Source: a bacterium 336/3 (lineage in GTDB: Bacteria > Bacteroidota > Bacteroidia > Cytophagales > Thermonemataceae). Taken from it: a stretch of 64,000 nt of DNA. Numbering within the stretch: position 1 is the stretch's first letter; every line of letters starts with the position of its first letter. The notes beneath the pieces are model-generated. The model did no database searches, was not told the origin of the DNA, and saw only the letters and a list, made by a program, of their open reading frames with translations. Positions 62,811 through 64,000 of this stretch are shown here, piece after piece. The stretch covers positions 3,061,521-3,125,520 of the forward strand of contig LJIE01000001.1 of the NCBI GenBank assembly GCA_001281695.1. The letters run 5' to 3'. Made by a program: the position numbers and the translations under genes.

Positions 62811-62818
62811 TACTTAAA
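62811..62818. repeat. 8-bp inverted repeat, left end (copy 4 flank)
   Basis: TACTTAAA pairs with TTTAAGTA at 63020-63027, bracketing structured element copy 4 at about 200-base spacing, as seen for copy 2. At this length chance is possible. Confidence 0.3.
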
Positions 62819-62867
62819 AATAGCTTAAATACATGATTAAATTTTTATATTTTTTTTCAAATATAAA

Positions 62868-62986
62868 GAGCGTTGGGTTGAAAATTCAGCGAGGTGGGAA
62901 GGTTTGTGCGTGGGAGCTTTGAATTTTCTTGATTTTTTCGTTCTTTTTTATCAAGAAAACCTTTAGCTCGGCGAAGCCAAAAGAAC
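62868..62986 (+). repeat. structured intergenic element, copy 4
   Basis: 119 bp. Helix 1 is AAAATTC (62881-62887) with GAATTTT (62921-62927). CTTGAT (62928-62933) pairs with ATCAAG (62950-62955). The 21-bp module is here as its reverse complement AACCTTTAGCTCGGCGAAG plus CC (62958-62978), now on the right arm, ahead of AAAAGAAC (62979-62986). The core has lost one G relative to the others (GCGAGGTGGG). Confidence 0.85.
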
Positions 62987-63019
62987 AATGACTCCATTAA
63001 CTTATCAAAAAACAGTAAA

Positions 63020-63027
63020 TTTAAGTA
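63020..63027. repeat. 8-bp inverted repeat, right end (copy 4 flank)
   Basis: TTTAAGTA, reverse complement of 62811-62818. Confidence 0.3.
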
Positions 63028-63039
63028 GCATCTAAAATG

Positions 63040-63066
63040 AAAGCCCTTGAGAAAGTTAAGGGCTTT
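63040..63066 (-). terminator. hairpin at the 3' end of the lipoprotein gene
   Basis: AAAGCCCTT/AAGGGCTTT, nine-base loop, spanning the stop codon at 63056-63058. The T-run on the minus strand is weak (TTTCATTTTAG), so termination is uncertain. Confidence 0.5.
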
Positions 63067-63574
63067 GTTCTTTAAAAGCAGATTGTCCACTATCAAAAAT
63101 ATACTTGAGTTTGGGTTTATTGAAATCAGGCGATTCTTTGAAATCTATTTCAAGAATCGGGAATTTCCAGTTATACGTACTGATTTCATCATGGCAGTTT
63201 CCAAAAGCATCTGAAATAAATGCCTTCCCTTTTTTAATTTGCAATACTCTATACATAACAGGGCAACCATCTCCATATTCCAAGTTTAGAAAAAAACAAT
63301 TTTTGAATTCTTTATTAGAAAATGGCGTAATTACCTCATTCAGTTTACGATAGCTTGTTTCTTTAATCAATGTATCTTTTTGCCAAATAATTGCAAATTC
63401 ATACATTTCTGTTTTACAGAAAAAAAGAGGTTCTTTTTTTCCATTTTCCTCAATCATCACAGTATAATTTTCAATACAAGATGGATTGTTTGCTCTGGGT
63501 GTTTTCAGAGATTGAGGTTTAGAACAAGCCGAAACAAGCAAAAATAAGAATAAGAAATATTTCATAAAGTTCAT
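63056..63574 (-). CDS. lipoprotein of unknown function
   Basis: 172 residues. A leader and lipobox (LVSAC, Cys17) precede a mature part that begins SKPQSLKTPRANNPSCIENY. Cys residues occur at CIENY, FFCKTEMYEF, NCFFLNLEYGDGCPVMYR and GNCHDEISTYNWKFPILE, so several disulphides are possible. Start at 63574 or at the second Met at 63565. No family is known. It is 2 bases downstream of the HD-domain gene on the same strand. Confidence 0.7.
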   Translation of the reverse strand: MNFMKYFLFLFLLVSACSKPQSLKTPRANNPSCIENYTVMIEENGKKEPLFFCKTEMYEFAIIWQKDTLIKETSYRKLNEVITPFSNKEFKNCFFLNLEYGDGCPVMYRVLQIKKGKAFISDAFGNCHDEISTYNWKFPILEIDFKESPDFNKPKLKYIFDSGQSAFKEQSP

Positions 63575-63576
63575 TT

Positions 63577-63999
63577 TTAGCCTTGAAATAATTTTTCCAA
63601 CTCATCAAACATTTCTTGAAGATTTTCTTCATAGAGTTGAATTTTAAAATGAGGATTTTCTTGTTTGTAAGTTTGCCACATTCTGTTATCTCCTTTTTCG
63701 AGACTGTATTTCACATTGGCAAGTCTATCACAAAGTTTCACAAAACGAGCCATAGGTGTACTCCTAATACCTTCATAATAAACATCTCCTGCCCTTTCTT
63801 TTCTGTTTTTTCCTTTGAGATTCGTAAGAGCATAAGTGAGTTCAGCAATTTGCTCTCCACAAGCAACTTTCACATCATTATAAGTTTGTCTGCAATCTTC
63901 AATGGTATCGTGTGTCCAGCAAGCTGCTAAAGCATATTCTTTAGTATCCTGAGGTAATAAATGTTCAAAATGAACGCCAAAACCATATACCATACGCAA
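63577..63999 (-). CDS. HD-domain phosphohydrolase-like protein (5' partial)
   Basis: At least 140 residues, running off the right edge of the window on the minus strand. ALAACWTHDTIEDCRQTYND gives the HD pair (THD, about 29-31), and KLCDRLANVKYSL the downstream Asp typical of HD hydrolases related to RelA/SpoT and MESH1-type phosphohydrolases, which act on guanosine tetraphosphate or similar nucleotides. The first metal-ligand histidine may lie outside the window. The lipoprotein gene follows two bases later on the same strand. Confidence 0.75.
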   Translation of the reverse strand: MRMVYGFGVHFEHLLPQDTKEYALAACWTHDTIEDCRQTYNDVKVACGEQIAELTYALTNLKGKNRKERAGDVYYEGIRSTPMARFVKLCDRLANVKYSLEKGDNRMWQTYKQENPHFKIQLYEENLQEMFDELEKLFQG

Positions 64000-64000
64000 A

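Overview
The window reads as chromosomal DNA of a low-GC Bacteroidota, most likely a Cytophagales-type gliding or marine bacterium. The signs are AT-rich codon use, near absence of Shine-Dalgarno sequences, a few TAnnTTTG promoter elements, and families typical of that phylum: TPR-SpoIIE phosphatases, a lone LytTR regulator, PAS proteins with a HKVRG-type helix, DUF349, DUF2795, a PorT-like barrel and a CrtA-like protein. No rRNA, tRNA, CRISPR array, integrase or transposase gene was recognised. Species cannot be named from the sequence.

Layout. 1-3.1 kb: the 3' part of an oligopeptidase B-like S9 peptidase, then a tandem array of three two-helix membrane proteins plus a broken fourth copy. 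3.1-4.3 kb: two small secreted proteins with duplicated 3' flanks and a gene-free stretch with palindromes. 4.3-22 kb: mostly housekeeping and accessory metabolism (macro domain, CrtA-like, PAS sensor, crystallin-CAP protein, acyl-CoA dehydrogenase, desaturase, FMN glutamate-synthase-like enzyme, FMO, Crp-type regulator, Mpo1-like, AlkB-like, LytTR, ureohydrolase, GNAT). 23.5-30 kb: a polymorphic toxin locus, made of a 1650-residue toxin and two probable immunity genes. 30-38 kb: DoxX/MarR, a SpoIIE phosphatase, a DUF2071 protein, ClpC and a WbqC-like protein. 38-52.7 kb: rho, DUF349, DUF2795, a polyprenyl synthase, an RNA methyltransferase-like enzyme, small membrane proteins and lipoproteins, polA, a saccharopine-dehydrogenase-like enzyme, a frameshifted SIMPL-domain gene and a PfkB kinase. 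52.7-64 kb: an EF-hand protein, ChaN-like protein, XRE/ScfR-type regulator, RluA-type synthase, a bifunctional beta-oxidation enzyme, small conserved hypotheticals, PhnA-like protein and a partial HD hydrolase.

Two things stand out. First, the toxin has an eCIS-cargo-like amphipathic core, no DUF4157 and no signal peptide. It appears to carry two C-terminal warheads in series, an AHH nuclease and a second module with a GNEAGA...W.PGG signature. It is followed by an overlapping small gene and an Imm11-like gene, suggesting one immunity gene per warhead. Second, four copies of a roughly 100-120 bp structured intergenic element lie only in the last 11 kb, all in the same orientation. Comparing them shows compensatory base changes in two separated helices, so the element is probably maintained as a folded RNA or single-stranded DNA. 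A 21-bp module sits on opposite arms of its 3' hairpin in two copies.

Other points: an A8 tract breaks a SIMPL-domain gene by one base; a 15-bp site is shared by the marR-like and doxX-like promoters; and a 24-codon hydrophobic reading frame lies between two terminators.
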